DNA of 60,179 nucleotides from Pseudomonadota bacterium (GCA_023449855.1 JAEXHR010000172.1:1-60179), one strand, 5' to 3'. Numbered from the stretch's first letter, positions 1 through 8,298 are shown. The notes: generated by a model not told the origin, from the sequence alone. Program-made: numbers and translations.

Positions 1-164
1 AACGTGAAACCATTGCAAACCGCCGCTTGCAGCATCGATTGCAAGCCGCTTAAACTTTAACCCTAGATGAGCCAGATCCTCCCTTCTCGAAATGCCTGAG
101 CGGTCTCAAATTATCTGACGACGAACACTCACGATGAAGAACAAGCGATTTGCATAGGTGTGTC
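1..164. other. intergenic stretch at window edge
   Basis: No gene is supported here. A perfect 7-bp inverted repeat (GCTTGCA at 25-31 and TGCAAGC at 40-46, 8-nt spacer) could be an operator, but nothing ties it to a gene inside the window. The stretch ends where the IS3-type end sequence begins. Confidence 0.4.
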
Positions 165-967
165 GGATTGGTCTGCCCCCATAAGGTGGTCCGGTTTCAG
201 TCTTAATGCATGATCGGCTTTTCGGCTATCGCCTGAACTGATGGTGGAGCCGATCCGCGCGGCGGTGCAGGCCAGACCATGGCCTCCGGCGCCGGTGGTT
301 TGTAGCCGAGCGATGAGTGTGGCCGCTCGGTGTTGTAGTAGCGTCGCCAAGCCTCAATAATGATCTTTGCCTCGGCAAGGCTGTAGAAGATTTCACCGTT
401 GAGCAGTTCGTCGCGTAGCTTCGAGTTGAAGCTCTCGCAATAACCGTTCTCCCATGGACTGCCAGGTTCGATGAACGCGGTCTTCGCACCGACAGCGGCG
501 ATCCAGTCCCGCACGGCCTGAGCGATGAACTCCGGGCCGTTGTCGGAACGAACATGACCAGGCACGCCGCGCAGGATGAACAGGTCTGACAGGGCGTCGA
601 TGACGTCGGTCGAGTTGAGCTTGCGATCGATGCGGATTGCCAGACATTCCCGGGTGAACTCGTCGATGATGTTGAGCATGCGGAACTTCCTGCCATTGTG
701 GGTCCGGTCCTCGACGAAGTCGTAGGACCAGACATGGTTGGGATGCTCCGGCCGCAGCCGGACGCACGATCCGTCATTCAGCCAGAGCCGGCCTTTCTTC
801 GGCTGCTTTTGGGGGACCTTCAGCCCCTCCCTCCGCCAGATCCGCTCGACACGCTTGGCATTCACCATCCAGCCTTCGGACCGCAGCATCGCCGTGATCC
901 GGCGATAGCCATAGCGGCCGTAGCGTGAGGCAAGACGAATGATGTCAGCGGTCAGCGCCTCATCATT
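165..967 (-). pseudogene. IS3-family transposase OrfB, N-terminally truncated
   Basis: DDE transposase (rve integrase core) of an IS3-family element, with its stop at 203-205 and IS end sequence (TGGTCTGCCCCC...) at about 165-190. Seen: the HTH_21-type stretch GRYGYRRI, then motifs SYDFVEDRT, VRSDNGPEF and SPWENGYCESFN, which carry the D-D-E triad of the family, and a normal C-terminus. The start, the first ~30 residues of OrfB and all of OrfA are missing: coding stops at 967, where a second IS3 fragment begins. The reading frame runs on without a stop into unrelated sequence (to about 1943), which would look like a 564-residue fusion protein but is a mosaic of at least three pieces. Transposition from this copy alone is unlikely. 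Confidence 0.85.
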
Positions 968-1115
968 TGCTCTGCCTCCACTCCCGCACGACCTTGGCGA
1001 TGAACTCCGGGCCGTTGTCGGAACGAACATGGCCCGGCACACCGCGCAGGATGAACAGGTCTGACAGAGCGTCGATGACGTCGGTGGAGTTGAGCTTGCG
1101 AGCGAGACGGATCGC
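968..1115 (-). pseudogene. second IS3 OrfB fragment
   Basis: A fragment of about 145 bp that repeats part of the neighbouring transposase (compare about 505-645 with 1002-1118). It encodes the block from KLNSTDVIDALSDLF through RSDNGPEFIAKVVREW and then a stop near 963-965, in a different frame from the flanking pieces. Differences from the first copy (VVREWRQ instead of AVRDWIA) show it comes from a related but distinct IS3 element. It separates the truncated transposase from the truncated ATPase gene. Confidence 0.75.
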
Positions 1116-1944
1116 GCCTTGGCGCCCTGAATGTATCCAGAGGAATAGGTTACAAACTCTCGAAGGTTCTTGATGTGCGTCGCAAAGCTTTCAGCTGCAC
1201 CCGATAGTTTCGGATGCTGCTTAGCGATGACAAGTAGCTCCTTTTGCGTCGTTTCCAGCTCGTGCAGCGCCGAGCCGAATTCGTGGGTCATGAATCCAGC
1301 GACCACGCCAAGCAAACTCATAACTTCAAGTTGCTGCTCGCGTTCGTAAGTCGCTTCCTGATGTTGAGTTGCGAGCGATTGCGTTTCCGCAAGCGCCGTA
1401 ACGATTCGGGACTTTTGCGCAGTGGTTATAAGCGGGTTAGCCTCGATCTCCGCGATTGCAGAGCGCGTCTCCCGACGAATGGACGCTAACATTTCCCGAT
1501 GTTTGGCTTTTTCCTGCTCTTGCTGGGTGCGCCTATCGCTGTAGGCCATAGCCTCTACGGCACCGCGCACCATCGAGCGCAGCTCGTTGAATGCCTCGTT
1601 CTCAACGAAGCCCTCTCTATCCGCCGACGCTACAAGGCCGGTGCGCCCCCGGCCCGATGCTTGACTATTACGGGCATCGACCTGAACGAAGCCCACGAGC
1701 TGAGCCGACTGAGGTAACCGCAGCATCCAATTTTCAACGGTCGAGGACTTAACCTGAGCGGGCATCGGAAAGTATTTGAGAGCCAGAGGAGAACGCGGCT
1801 CCCTCCGCCGCCGTGCCACGTCGGCCTGAAGCTGTAACCAGTCGTCCGAAAGGGACCCGTACGGCTGAACGCGAAAGCTTCGATCGAACACCGCCACGCC
1901 GCCATTTTCGAGAACCCAACGTTGCGCGACGCGGCCGTCGACCG
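1116..1944 (-). pseudogene. GHKL/histidine-kinase-like ATPase, internal fragment
   Basis: An open frame of about 275 codons that continues above the first ATG (1897) to about 1943, so no true start remains. It reads LTVDGRVAQRWVLENGG, then FDRSFRVQPYGSLSDDWLQLQ, a central coiled region rich in Glu/Lys/Arg, and GFMTHEFGSALHELETTQ, which resembles the dimerization/phosphoacceptor helix of histidine kinases. The arrangement fits the middle and DHp-like part of large GHKL (HSP90/MutL-type) ATPases that sit beside DNA methyltransferases; that family assignment is inference from motif appearance. Both ends are lost: the upstream end at the junction with the methyltransferase gene, the downstream (HATPase) end at the IS3 fragment. 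Confidence 0.55.
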
Positions 1945-2880
1945 TTAACCGAGACGCTCTTGCCCGACATTGTGAACCGGTTTGATGTCCAGCACGAGGT
2001 CTTGGAGGGGCATTCCAGGCAACTCGTCAACGTAACGCTTGCGCTGAGGCACGCCTCCCTGCTTCAGCGGCCAGTGGATCCTTCCGGCCGCATCGAGCCG
2101 ATCAAGCTCGCCATGCGGCACCGCCCAGTGGCGGCCCTTGGCGCTAACGTTGATGCCCCGCCATGGCTTTCCACTCTCGCCGTTGCGCGTCCCGGCGCCT
2201 GTCAGGTCGGCTCGTCGCCACTTCCTGCCATCTGGGTCTTCATGCACGAAGAATGAATTGATGTATTCCTGATCGTATGACTGATGAACATCCTCCCACG
2301 TGAATTCGTCGGAAGCACTATAAAAGAGGATGACATCGTGAATCGGCCCCCACCGCTTCGCCGAATTGTGGGCGCTCGTTCGCTTCCAAATAATCTCGCT
2401 TCGGAACTTGTCTGGCCCAAAGATTCCATCGAGCAAGATTTTCAGGTAGTGGCTGGCGGTCGGATCGCAATGCAAGTAGAGGGAGCCGGTCCGCTTGAGA
2501 ACGCGGCGCAACTCTACGAGTCGCTGGGCCATCATCACCAAGTAGGCCATCATATCGCTCTCGCCGAGAGCGGACCTCAAAGCAGATACAAACGTTGCGG
2601 TTGGCCCGCCGACGTGAGTCATGATTTCGTGGTAGGCAGCCTCAGCTTCTCCCGTGTGCCATGACCAAAAGTCTAAGAAAGCGCCAACCTGCGCGGAGGT
2701 GACCTCTTCAACCGGGCTCTTGAATAGGACGTTATACCGAGCTTGGCTGTTGAACGGCGGATCCAAATAAACAAAGTCAACGCTTTCGTCCTTGATCTGC
2801 CGGCGAAGTATTTCGAGATTGTCCCCGAAGAATAATTTATTTGGCGAGGTAGCCGCAACACGTACCGAACTTTTAGCCAT
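1945..2880 (-). pseudogene. DNA adenine/cytosine-N4 methyltransferase, C-terminally truncated
   Basis: N6/N4 amino-methyltransferase of the beta arrangement. Seen: motif IV DPPF at residues 40-43 (YLDPPFNSQARYN), a preceding FFGDNLEIL, and a target-recognition stretch. The frame stops directly after HNVGQERLG. In this family the next residues are normally YPTQKP followed by the FxGxG AdoMet-binding motif, and these are absent. The stop TAA at 1945-1947 coincides with the join to the ATPase fragment, so a deletion took the 3' end of this gene and the 5' end of the next. The ATG at 2880 follows a GTGGGG-type ribosome site. Expected to be catalytically dead; originally perhaps the modification arm of a restriction or defence locus (inference). 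Confidence 0.75.
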
Positions 2881-3359
2881 AGACCCCACTCCACAATGGG
2901 GCAATGAATGCGGTTAACCTGCCAACAAGCGCTTTTACTTTGCCGTAAGGACGACTCTTTTTGACGCGTAAGGTTAATCAATCCTTTTACTTCGGCCAAT
3001 GGACTATGGATCATGAATGGTTTCGGCAGCTTGTTGCATGTCTGATTGCACTATCCGGTTCGATGAACGCCGTACGCGGCTGCGAGCTTATCCGCAGATG
3101 CGCGATGATCGTATCAGCTACGAGCAGTGCCAGGAAAAGCCTGGTAGGTGCATGCCTAGAAATTGGATCGGCGATTGTTGTACGTCGAGACCCAAACTCC
3201 TTCGCGAAAACGAATGGAGGGATTAGCGGGCGGACCGCGCGGAAATGCCAGCAGATGCATCCGAGAACAACTCTAGACAGCGGCTTGGCAATTCTTGCTT
3301 TTAGCAGTGGAAGACAGGCCCCGTCCGGCGAGTGCCGGGCGGGGCTTCTCGAAGCGGTC
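2881..3359. other. intergenic, no supported gene
   Basis: About 480 bp without a convincing coding region on either strand. The first ~80 bp should contain the promoter of the methyltransferase remnant. Open frames here are short or have composition unlike neighbouring genes. A minus-strand hexapeptide resembling transposases (TAFIEP, about 3055-3072) is too short to call. Confidence 0.4.
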
Positions 3360-3680
3360 TCAGTCGGCGCTCTTGCGCGGCCGCGACCAGAGAAGCGTGT
3401 AGCCTTCGCCGCCTTCGTCATCGAACAGGTTGGCGTAGATCGGCGAGTTGAAGGAGGGATCGTCGAGCTTGAGTGAGAGATAGTCGCGACCCTCCTCAGA
3501 GCGCTTCGACCATGCTGCCCCGATCTCGGCCCGGCGCACATAGACGCGGTGGCTCGGAGCGTTGTCGTTGGAGCGATTGGGCTCGGCGACGATGCGGACG
3601 CCCTTGGCCTGCAGGCTCAGCGTGACGATCTCTCCCTGAAAATCGTTACCGACCTTCTTGAACGAACCGATGGTAGCCAT
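3360..3680 (-). CDS. DUF736 family protein
   Basis: A 106-residue protein of the DUF736 family, common on plasmids and integrative elements of Rhizobiales. Seen: MATIGSFKKVGNDFQGEI at the start, VRRAEIGAAWSK in the middle and YANLFDDEGGEGYTLLWSR near the end, a near-complete family pattern. The start at 3680 is chosen because AAGGAGA lies 7-8 nt upstream and matches the usual N-terminus; a longer frame to 3932 runs through the leader and the IS. Function is unknown; members are small proteins of mobile-element maintenance modules. Its leader resembles that of the DUF2493 gene further along, and an IS110-type element sits just beyond that leader, so its original promoter may have been displaced. 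Confidence 0.85.
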   Translation of the reverse strand: MATIGSFKKVGNDFQGEIVTLSLQAKGVRIVAEPNRSNDNAPSHRVYVRRAEIGAAWSKRSEEGRDYLSLKLDDPSFNSPIYANLFDDEGGEGYTLLWSRPRKSAD

Positions 3681-3689
3681 ATCAAGTCT

Positions 3690-3792
3690 CCTTGCGTTGT
3701 TTCGGACCGCGACCACCGCGGCCTCGATGGCGATGACCAGGCCGAATGACGAGCGGCGACGCACCCGCAAGGGCCGAAGCACCGCGGAGGAC
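3690..3792 (-). promoter_or_regulatory. leader shared with the DUF2493 gene
   Basis: On the gene strand this leader has a hairpin (CCGCG at 3717-3721 with CGCGG at 3707-3711, 5-nt loop) followed by the ribosome site. The flanking sequence matches the DUF2493 leader at 6783-6891: a common GGGCCGAAGC (3771-3780) plus GCGGAGGA-like block, then the ATCGCCA(T)CGA...GGCCGCG(A/G)TGGTCGCGG block. Co-regulation or a structured RNA element is inferred. Confidence 0.5.
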
Positions 3793-3815
3793 GCCATGGC
3801 TTGCGACTTTCTTGA

Positions 3816-3829
3816 ATATGTGGACGCCC
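3816..3829 (+). repeat. IS1111-type subterminal inverted repeat, left
   Basis: ATATGTGGACGCCC; exact reverse complement of 5174-5187. Confidence 0.8.
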
Positions 3830-3894
3830 TTCCCTCGGCCCAATTCAGGCCGAGCATAGATATTGAAGACAGGCTCACTCGAAAGGGACCGCAT

Positions 3895-4929
3895 ATGTCG
3901 CTGACAATCGGACTGGATATCGCGAAACACATCTTTCAAGTTCACGCAGTCAACGATTCTGGTGAGCCTGTCGTCCGTCGCAAATTGCGGCGGTCCGAAG
4001 TGCTGGCTTTCTTTGCGAAGCTCGAACCGGGCGTGATCGGAATTGAAGCCTGCGGTACGGCGCATTATTGGGGGCGAGCACTCAGCGAGCTTGGCCATGA
4101 GGTCAAACTCATGGCACCCCACTACGTGAAGCCATACGTCAAGCGCAGCAAGACCGACGCGGCGGACGCCGAAGCAATTTGCGAGGCGGTAGAACGACCA
4201 ACTATGCGGTTTGTGCCGATCAAGACGACAGAACAGCAAGCCATCCAAATGGTTCATCGCGCGCGATCGATGCTCGTGCGCCAGCGTACCATGTTGGTCA
4301 ACGCCATCCGCTCGCATCTCGCCGAATTCGGCCTCGTGACAGGACTTGGTCTGGCCAAGACAGCAGCCCTGGTGGCAGAAGTGCTCAAGGCCGGCGAGGA
4401 TGAATGTCCGATCCCAGAGGTCGCGCGAACGGTCGTCCGCTGTCTGACGCAACAGGTCGGCCTGCTCGACAAGCAGATCCGCCGGCTCGATGTCGAACTC
4501 CTCGCTTGGCATCGCAGCAACGCCGCAAGCAAGCTGTTGGCGAGCATTCCTGGCGTCGGCATCGTGACGGCGACCGCGATCGCTGCGACCGTGCCCGATC
4601 CGGCTTACTTCGAATCGGGGCGAGCCTTCGCCGCCTGGCTCGGACTTACGCCCAGAGCAAATTCCTCTGGCGGCAAGGATCGGCTCGGCCGGATCACCAA
4701 GATGGGCAGCCAATATATACGCACACTGCTGGTCGTCGGCGCCACCGCAGTCGTCAGGTCCGCCCGCATCAAGGATGGAAGTTGGCTCTCGGAGTGGGCG
4801 CGATCGCTGCTCGAGAAGAAGCCCGCACGTCTTGTGACCGTGGCTTTGGCCAACAAGATGGCGCGGGTGGCTTGGGCGGTCTTGACACGTGGTCAGCAGT
4901 TTAGGCCGAGTCTTGTCGCGGCTGGCTAA
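3895..4929 (+). CDS. IS110-family DEDD transposase/recombinase
   Basis: A 344-residue transposase with the N-terminal RuvC-like DEDD domain (Asp8 in GLDIAK, Glu in GIEACG near residue 50, KTDAADAEAI near 85-90) and the C-terminal transposase_20 domain (LLASIPGVG, then RAFAAWLGLTPRANSSGGKDRLG with the conserved Ser that family members use as nucleophile, then GSQYIRTLLV). Length is normal for the family. The ATG at 3895 starts the conserved N-terminus; an in-frame extension to 3658 would read back through the DUF736 leader and is rejected. Known family biology: recombination guided by a structured non-coding RNA made from one end of the element. No frameshift or missing motif, so probably active. 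Confidence 0.93.
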   Translation: MSLTIGLDIAKHIFQVHAVNDSGEPVVRRKLRRSEVLAFFAKLEPGVIGIEACGTAHYWGRALSELGHEVKLMAPHYVKPYVKRSKTDAADAEAICEAVERPTMRFVPIKTTEQQAIQMVHRARSMLVRQRTMLVNAIRSHLAEFGLVTGLGLAKTAALVAEVLKAGEDECPIPEVARTVVRCLTQQVGLLDKQIRRLDVELLAWHRSNAASKLLASIPGVGIVTATAIAATVPDPAYFESGRAFAAWLGLTPRANSSGGKDRLGRITKMGSQYIRTLLVVGATAVVRSARIKDGSWLSEWARSLLEKKPARLVTVALANKMARVAWAVLTRGQQFRPSLVAAG

Positions 4930-5173
4930 CCGGTAAGGGAAGCAATTAACGGCTTCGGGAGAGGTGCAAGGGAAGTGATGCAGTCGATCTGACCCACGTA
5001 TCAGGACAGACCGTTCGCGAGATTGCGCATCATGGCGCGCTTTCTTGAAAGGGACCTGATACGCGGACTCATTCAGGGCCCGCGGCCGTATGCGCCGTCT
5101 TTGAGAGGCCGGACATATGGTAGCACCTGATCGAAACTGCACTTATGCTTCCTTTTTCTTCTTCCCCCGGAGG
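4930..5173 (+). ncRNA. candidate guide (bridge/seek) RNA region of the IS
   Basis: The only sizeable non-coding part of the element lies after the transposase gene, as expected for IS1111-type elements whose guide RNA comes from the right end. It contains a strong long-range stem, CGTATCAGG at 4997-5005 with CCTGATACG at 5055-5063. The loop between them includes further pairing potential (TTCTTGAA at 5042-5049). RNA identity and boundaries are inference. Confidence 0.4.
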
Positions 5174-5187
5174 GGGCGTCCACATAT
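5174..5187 (-). repeat. IS1111-type subterminal inverted repeat, right
   Basis: GGGCGTCCACATAT; exact reverse complement of 3816-3829. Confidence 0.8.
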
Positions 5188-5192
5188 GTCTC

Positions 5193-5824
5193 GCGAGGAA
5201 TGGGCTTTAGCCCAGGGGAAGAAAGTCGCAAGACTGGCGTTGCGTCTCAGACGGTCGAGGCGCAGCCGGTCTTCGGCCAGATCAAGCCATCAAAGAGGCG
5301 AGGTGTTCGCGTGCTGAACAACATTGAGAGGAGACGTGACTGGCATCGGTCGTACGATACGAGAGGTGGCTTGTTTTCAGGGGGAAGAGAGAGAACATGC
5401 AGTAAAGTGGGCGGATCACTCGCTGAACATGAGCGCCTGCGAGCTGGCTCCGATCCAGCACAAAGCGCGCAGAAGCGATAGTCATGGTTACGAAGTGCTG
5501 CGAGGAAGGCCCAACTATCGGATCGACCTGATGTCACCGCGCGTAACGTTCGAAGCAATCGATACGGAGGCGAAGGTTGCAGGCTGCTCTGGTCGTGGCC
5601 GCGAGCGCAATCGAAGACGCGTTCAAGCCCGATCGGGTCTCGACAGGCGCCTTTCAATGGAGACAGCACTTGGCAATCGCACAGAGGCTTCAATGCAGGC
5701 CGTACGGATACAGACGGAGGTCGCGTATGACGGCGATAGTCGGAAGGGTTAAAAAAGCGCCTGATCTTTTGAAGCGTGCTCGCAGTAGCGAGCACGTCAT
5801 GAGGCGCTAGACGCGATCGCGGCG
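5193..5824. other. gene-free stretch with a possible transposase relic
   Basis: No intact gene. On the plus strand, around 5239-5330, a frame reads SQTVEAQPVFGQIKPSKRR, reminiscent of the C-terminal TVEPVFGQIK block of IS1182-type transposases. It has no start and no other motif, so it is at most a relic. A palindrome TGGGCTTTAGCCCA lies at 5200-5213. Other open frames are random in composition. Confidence 0.3.
5775..5796 (-). terminator. hairpin downstream of DUF2493 gene
   Basis: Perfect 9-bp stem CGTGCTCGC / GCGAGCACG with a 4-nt loop, about 30 bp past the stop of the minus-strand gene. On that strand it is followed by CTTCAAAAG, a poor U-tract, so it is a terminator-like or transcript-stabilizing hairpin rather than a textbook terminator. 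Confidence 0.5.
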
Positions 5825-6760
5825 CTATGCGCCGCTGTCGCCAAATTTCCAGACCGGGATTCCCATCCGCCTCGCCTTGTCGGCGAGATTTTCCTGAATT
5901 CCCGTTCCCGGGAACACGATGACGCCGATTGGCATCATCGTCAGCATGAGATCGTTGCGCTTGAATGGTGCCGACTTGGCGTGCTTCGACCAATCCGGCT
6001 TGAATGCGACTTGCGGAACCTTGCGGTTCGTCGCCCACTTGGCTGCAATCAGCTCGGCGCCCTTCGGTGAGCCTCCATGCAACAGAACCATGTCGCTGTG
6101 CTTGGCGTGAACCTTGTCGAGGCGATCCCAGATCAGATGATGGTCATCGAAGTCGAGGCCTCCGGTCAGTGCGACCTTGGGTCCGACCGGAACAAGCACC
6201 TCAGTCTCGGCGCGACGCTTTGCGGCGAGAAAGTCTCTGGAGTCGATCACCGCGGAGGTGACCGAGCGATGGTCAATGAGTGACCCGGATCGCGGGCGCC
6301 ACAGCGAACCAGTGTGGATTTCGAATTGTGCGATGGCCTGTTCGCGGAACAGCTCCATGCAATTGCGGCGTTCGATCAGGGAAAGCCCTTCCGTGATGAG
6401 CCGCTCGAGTTCGACCGACCGCACTTCGGAGCCATCCTGCTCGTGTTGACTTGCGCGCTGTACCTGCTCATTGCTGTCGAGCTGGCGCTCGATCCGGTTG
6501 ACGGCTCGATGGAACAGATTGACCGTCGACCAGAGCAGGTCTTCCAAGTCCGGCTCCATGCGGCTGTCACTCAGGGTGGCCACGAAGGCATCGAAGATGT
6601 CGGCGACAGCGCCGGCGATCGACTTGGCTTCGGGAAGGGGCCTCGGATCGGGTTCGTCGGTGAATGGTCGGTAACCGTAGAGTTGCAGTTCGGTCAGAAC
6701 GTGGTGAAGCTGGGATGAACCATGCTGCGATTCAAATTCGGTGTCGTCACGATCGGTCAT
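5825..6760 (-). CDS. DUF2493 domain protein
   Basis: A 311-residue protein. The C-terminal third carries the DUF2493 (SLOG-like Rossmann) pattern: VALTGGLDFDDHHLIWDRLD, then DMVLLHGGSPKGAELIAAKWA, then MMPIGVIVFPGTGIQENLADKAR. The Gly-rich HGGSPKGAE and FPGTG segments are the usual nucleotide-binding loops. The N-terminal ~190 residues are helical and specific to the mobile-element version. Members are found in plasmid and ICE maintenance modules next to Toprim and ParB-like genes, as here; the ligand is unknown. The ATG at 6760 follows GGAGGG about 10 nt upstream and a leader shared with the DUF736 gene, which supports this start. Confidence 0.85.
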   Translation of the reverse strand: MTDRDDTEFESQHGSSQLHHVLTELQLYGYRPFTDEPDPRPLPEAKSIAGAVADIFDAFVATLSDSRMEPDLEDLLWSTVNLFHRAVNRIERQLDSNEQVQRASQHEQDGSEVRSVELERLITEGLSLIERRNCMELFREQAIAQFEIHTGSLWRPRSGSLIDHRSVTSAVIDSRDFLAAKRRAETEVLVPVGPKVALTGGLDFDDHHLIWDRLDKVHAKHSDMVLLHGGSPKGAELIAAKWATNRKVPQVAFKPDWSKHAKSAPFKRNDLMLTMMPIGVIVFPGTGIQENLADKARRMGIPVWKFGDSGA

Positions 6761-6782
6761 GGGACGATGCCCTCCGTGGATC

Positions 6783-6891
6783 GGCCGCGACCATCGCGGC
6801 CTTCGTGGCGATCACTCAGGCGGCGGGCGGGCCGGACCAGAACCCGGAGCAACGCGGAGGGCCGAAGCGACAGCGGAGGATGGCTGGGCGC
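6783..6891 (-). promoter_or_regulatory. leader shared with the DUF736 gene
   Basis: Contains a perfect 8-bp hairpin, GGCCGCGA (6783-6790) with TCGCGGCC (6794-6801), only 22 bp before the start codon. Farther up it has the GGGCCGAAGC (6859-6868) and GCGGAGGA blocks shared with 3771-3792. The conserved order and spacing before two unrelated genes suggest a common regulatory RNA or operator. The rest, 6892-7097, holds no supported gene. Confidence 0.5.
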
Positions 6892-7097
6892 GGCTATTTT
6901 GCTTCGCGATGCAAAGGCGGGATGGACTGATCGATGGATTTAGGCGGAGACGGCCGCCGGCGGAAAATAGTCGCGCCCTGCCATTGCCGGTCCGGCCCGC
7001 CTGCCGTCCGATCGCCCTCTAGAAGGCCGGGCGCGGCCCTCTCACGACGTGGCCTCACCTAGATCGGTTGTCGACGCTGATGGCGAGGCGCAGGCAC

Positions 7098-8144
7098 TCA
7101 TGCCGTGATCGCGAACGCCGACGGCGAGAATCGGACGACATCCGCAGGCGCAAGCTGAATGCGAAGAGCTGCCCGGAGCTCATTGACGCCGAAGGTGCGC
7201 AGATCCTCGTTGAAGTCGTCGAGCCTGGGCGATAGTGGGATCGCCTCGATACCGGCTGCTCTGGCACGCTGTGCCAGTGCGGATGTGACCGCCTCTCCGG
7301 CCGCATCGGCATCACGGGCGATATAGAGCCGGCTTAGGCTCGGAGACAGTTGCATGGCGGCGAGATGGTTGGCCGATAGCGCTGATGCCATGGGCAAGCT
7401 CGGGAGCGCAAAGCGCAGGGAGAGCATAGTCTCGATGCCTTCGCCTGCAGCGAGCACGTCATGGGTGATGCCGAATCGAACAGCGTTGCCAAGCAAGAGG
7501 CCCATCGCGCGGCGTGGCGTGTCGATCGGCGCCTTGCTCCGACCCGAGCGATCGAGCCAAGTGCGGTGAATACCAGTGACGGTGCCGTCAAGCGTGGTGA
7601 CAGCGGCAATCAGGGCCGGCCATGTCTCCATCGGCAGGTGTTGATTCGGCCTATAGAAGCAGCGCGGGTGGAAGCGAAGGCTCGCGGTCTCATGCAAGCC
7701 CAAAATGCCCCGCGTCCGAAGGTATGTTTCTGCAAGCGTGCCAGAAATGGGCATGGACATGGCAAACAGGCGCCGAGCCGATTCAGGCGAGCCCATGGGA
7801 ACGCGTCGGATCGACGATGTGGATCCCGTCTCAATCTGCGGCAGGCTGAGAAAACGCCGCGCCTCGGCAAGAACATCGCGGAATTCAACAAAGCCGCAGC
7901 TTTCCCTGATGATATCGAGCAGATCGCCGTGTTCAGCGGTCGCGGCATCCGTCCACTTGCCGGCCGCTCCCTTGCCCCCATGACGTGAGCACAGCCGAAC
8001 GAACATGGACCGGCCGCGCGTGTTGTGAACATCACCGACAACCCAATAGCGGCCAACGCGCCGGCCATTGGAAAGATAGCGCCGGCAGACGAGTTCGGCC
8101 CGCTCGGCCAGCCGGCGGGCGAGATCGGATGCTTGGGTTGACAT
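7098..8144 (-). CDS. Toprim-domain primase-like protein
   Basis: A 348-residue protein of the mobile-element primase-like (DUF7146/Toprim) family. Seen: an N-terminal region with RYWVVGDVHNTRGRSMFVRL and GAAGKWTDAATAEHGDLLDI, a middle region ETYLRTRGI...RFHPRCFY, and a C-terminal Toprim fold with EGIETMLSLRFALP (acidic motif I) and LYIARDADAAGEAV (the DxD motif). These proteins are thought to act in replication or strand synthesis during transfer; the exact activity is not known. The start at 8144 (MSTQASDLARRL) has GGTGGGGAT upstream; the longer frame to 8294 would overlap the 3' region of the upstream gene and has no conserved residues. Confidence 0.85.
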   Translation of the reverse strand: MSTQASDLARRLAERAELVCRRYLSNGRRVGRYWVVGDVHNTRGRSMFVRLCSRHGGKGAAGKWTDAATAEHGDLLDIIRESCGFVEFRDVLAEARRFLSLPQIETGSTSSIRRVPMGSPESARRLFAMSMPISGTLAETYLRTRGILGLHETASLRFHPRCFYRPNQHLPMETWPALIAAVTTLDGTVTGIHRTWLDRSGRSKAPIDTPRRAMGLLLGNAVRFGITHDVLAAGEGIETMLSLRFALPSLPMASALSANHLAAMQLSPSLSRLYIARDADAAGEAVTSALAQRARAAGIEAIPLSPRLDDFNEDLRTFGVNELRAALRIQLAPADVVRFSPSAFAITA

Positions 8145-8298
8145 AACTGATCCCCACCAAAAAGATGGCCCGCCGCTGACGGCAGGCCTTCGAAATCGGT
8201 GCTTGTGCTGACTTATTCGGCCGCGACCAGCGGCTCGTCGGGGAGAGTTACATCTTCGCGCGGATGCTCTGCATCTGGCATGGCCGCTTCGCATTTGC

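Larger units (their letters stand above)
3811..5192 (+). mobile_element. IS110-family insertion sequence, IS1111-type
   Basis: Complete-looking element carrying one transposase gene. Its hallmark is a pair of perfect 14-bp subterminal inverted repeats (ATATGTGGACGCCC at 3816-3829 and its complement at 5174-5187), the feature that separates the IS1111 group from IS110 proper. There is little sequence before the gene (about 80 bp) and about 245 bp after it. Exact ends are uncertain by several bases because these elements lack terminal repeats and make no target duplication. The flanks carry a second 14-bp inverted repeat (3800-3813 and 5219-5232), probably the palindromic target. Confidence 0.75.

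Noticed and set aside
203..1897. A single 564-residue transposase-sensor fusion protein
   Set aside because: The frame crosses two junctions between unrelated or repeated sequences; it is a mosaic of truncated genes, not a designed fusion.
3011..3541. Minus-strand frame with TAFIEP, resembling IS3 transposases
   Set aside because: Only six or seven residues match (near 3055-3072) and the rest of the frame has random composition; it also overlaps the DUF736 gene.
5200..5260. Possible group II intron or domain V-like RNA (GAAAGTCGCA stretch)
   Set aside because: No reverse transcriptase, no GAGCCGT...ACGGTTC domain V pairing and no other intron domains.
5788..7463. 14-mer GCGAGCACGTCATG at 5788-5801 and 7450-7463
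   Set aside because: One copy is inside the primase-like coding region and the other beside a hairpin; similarity does not extend, so chance is likely.
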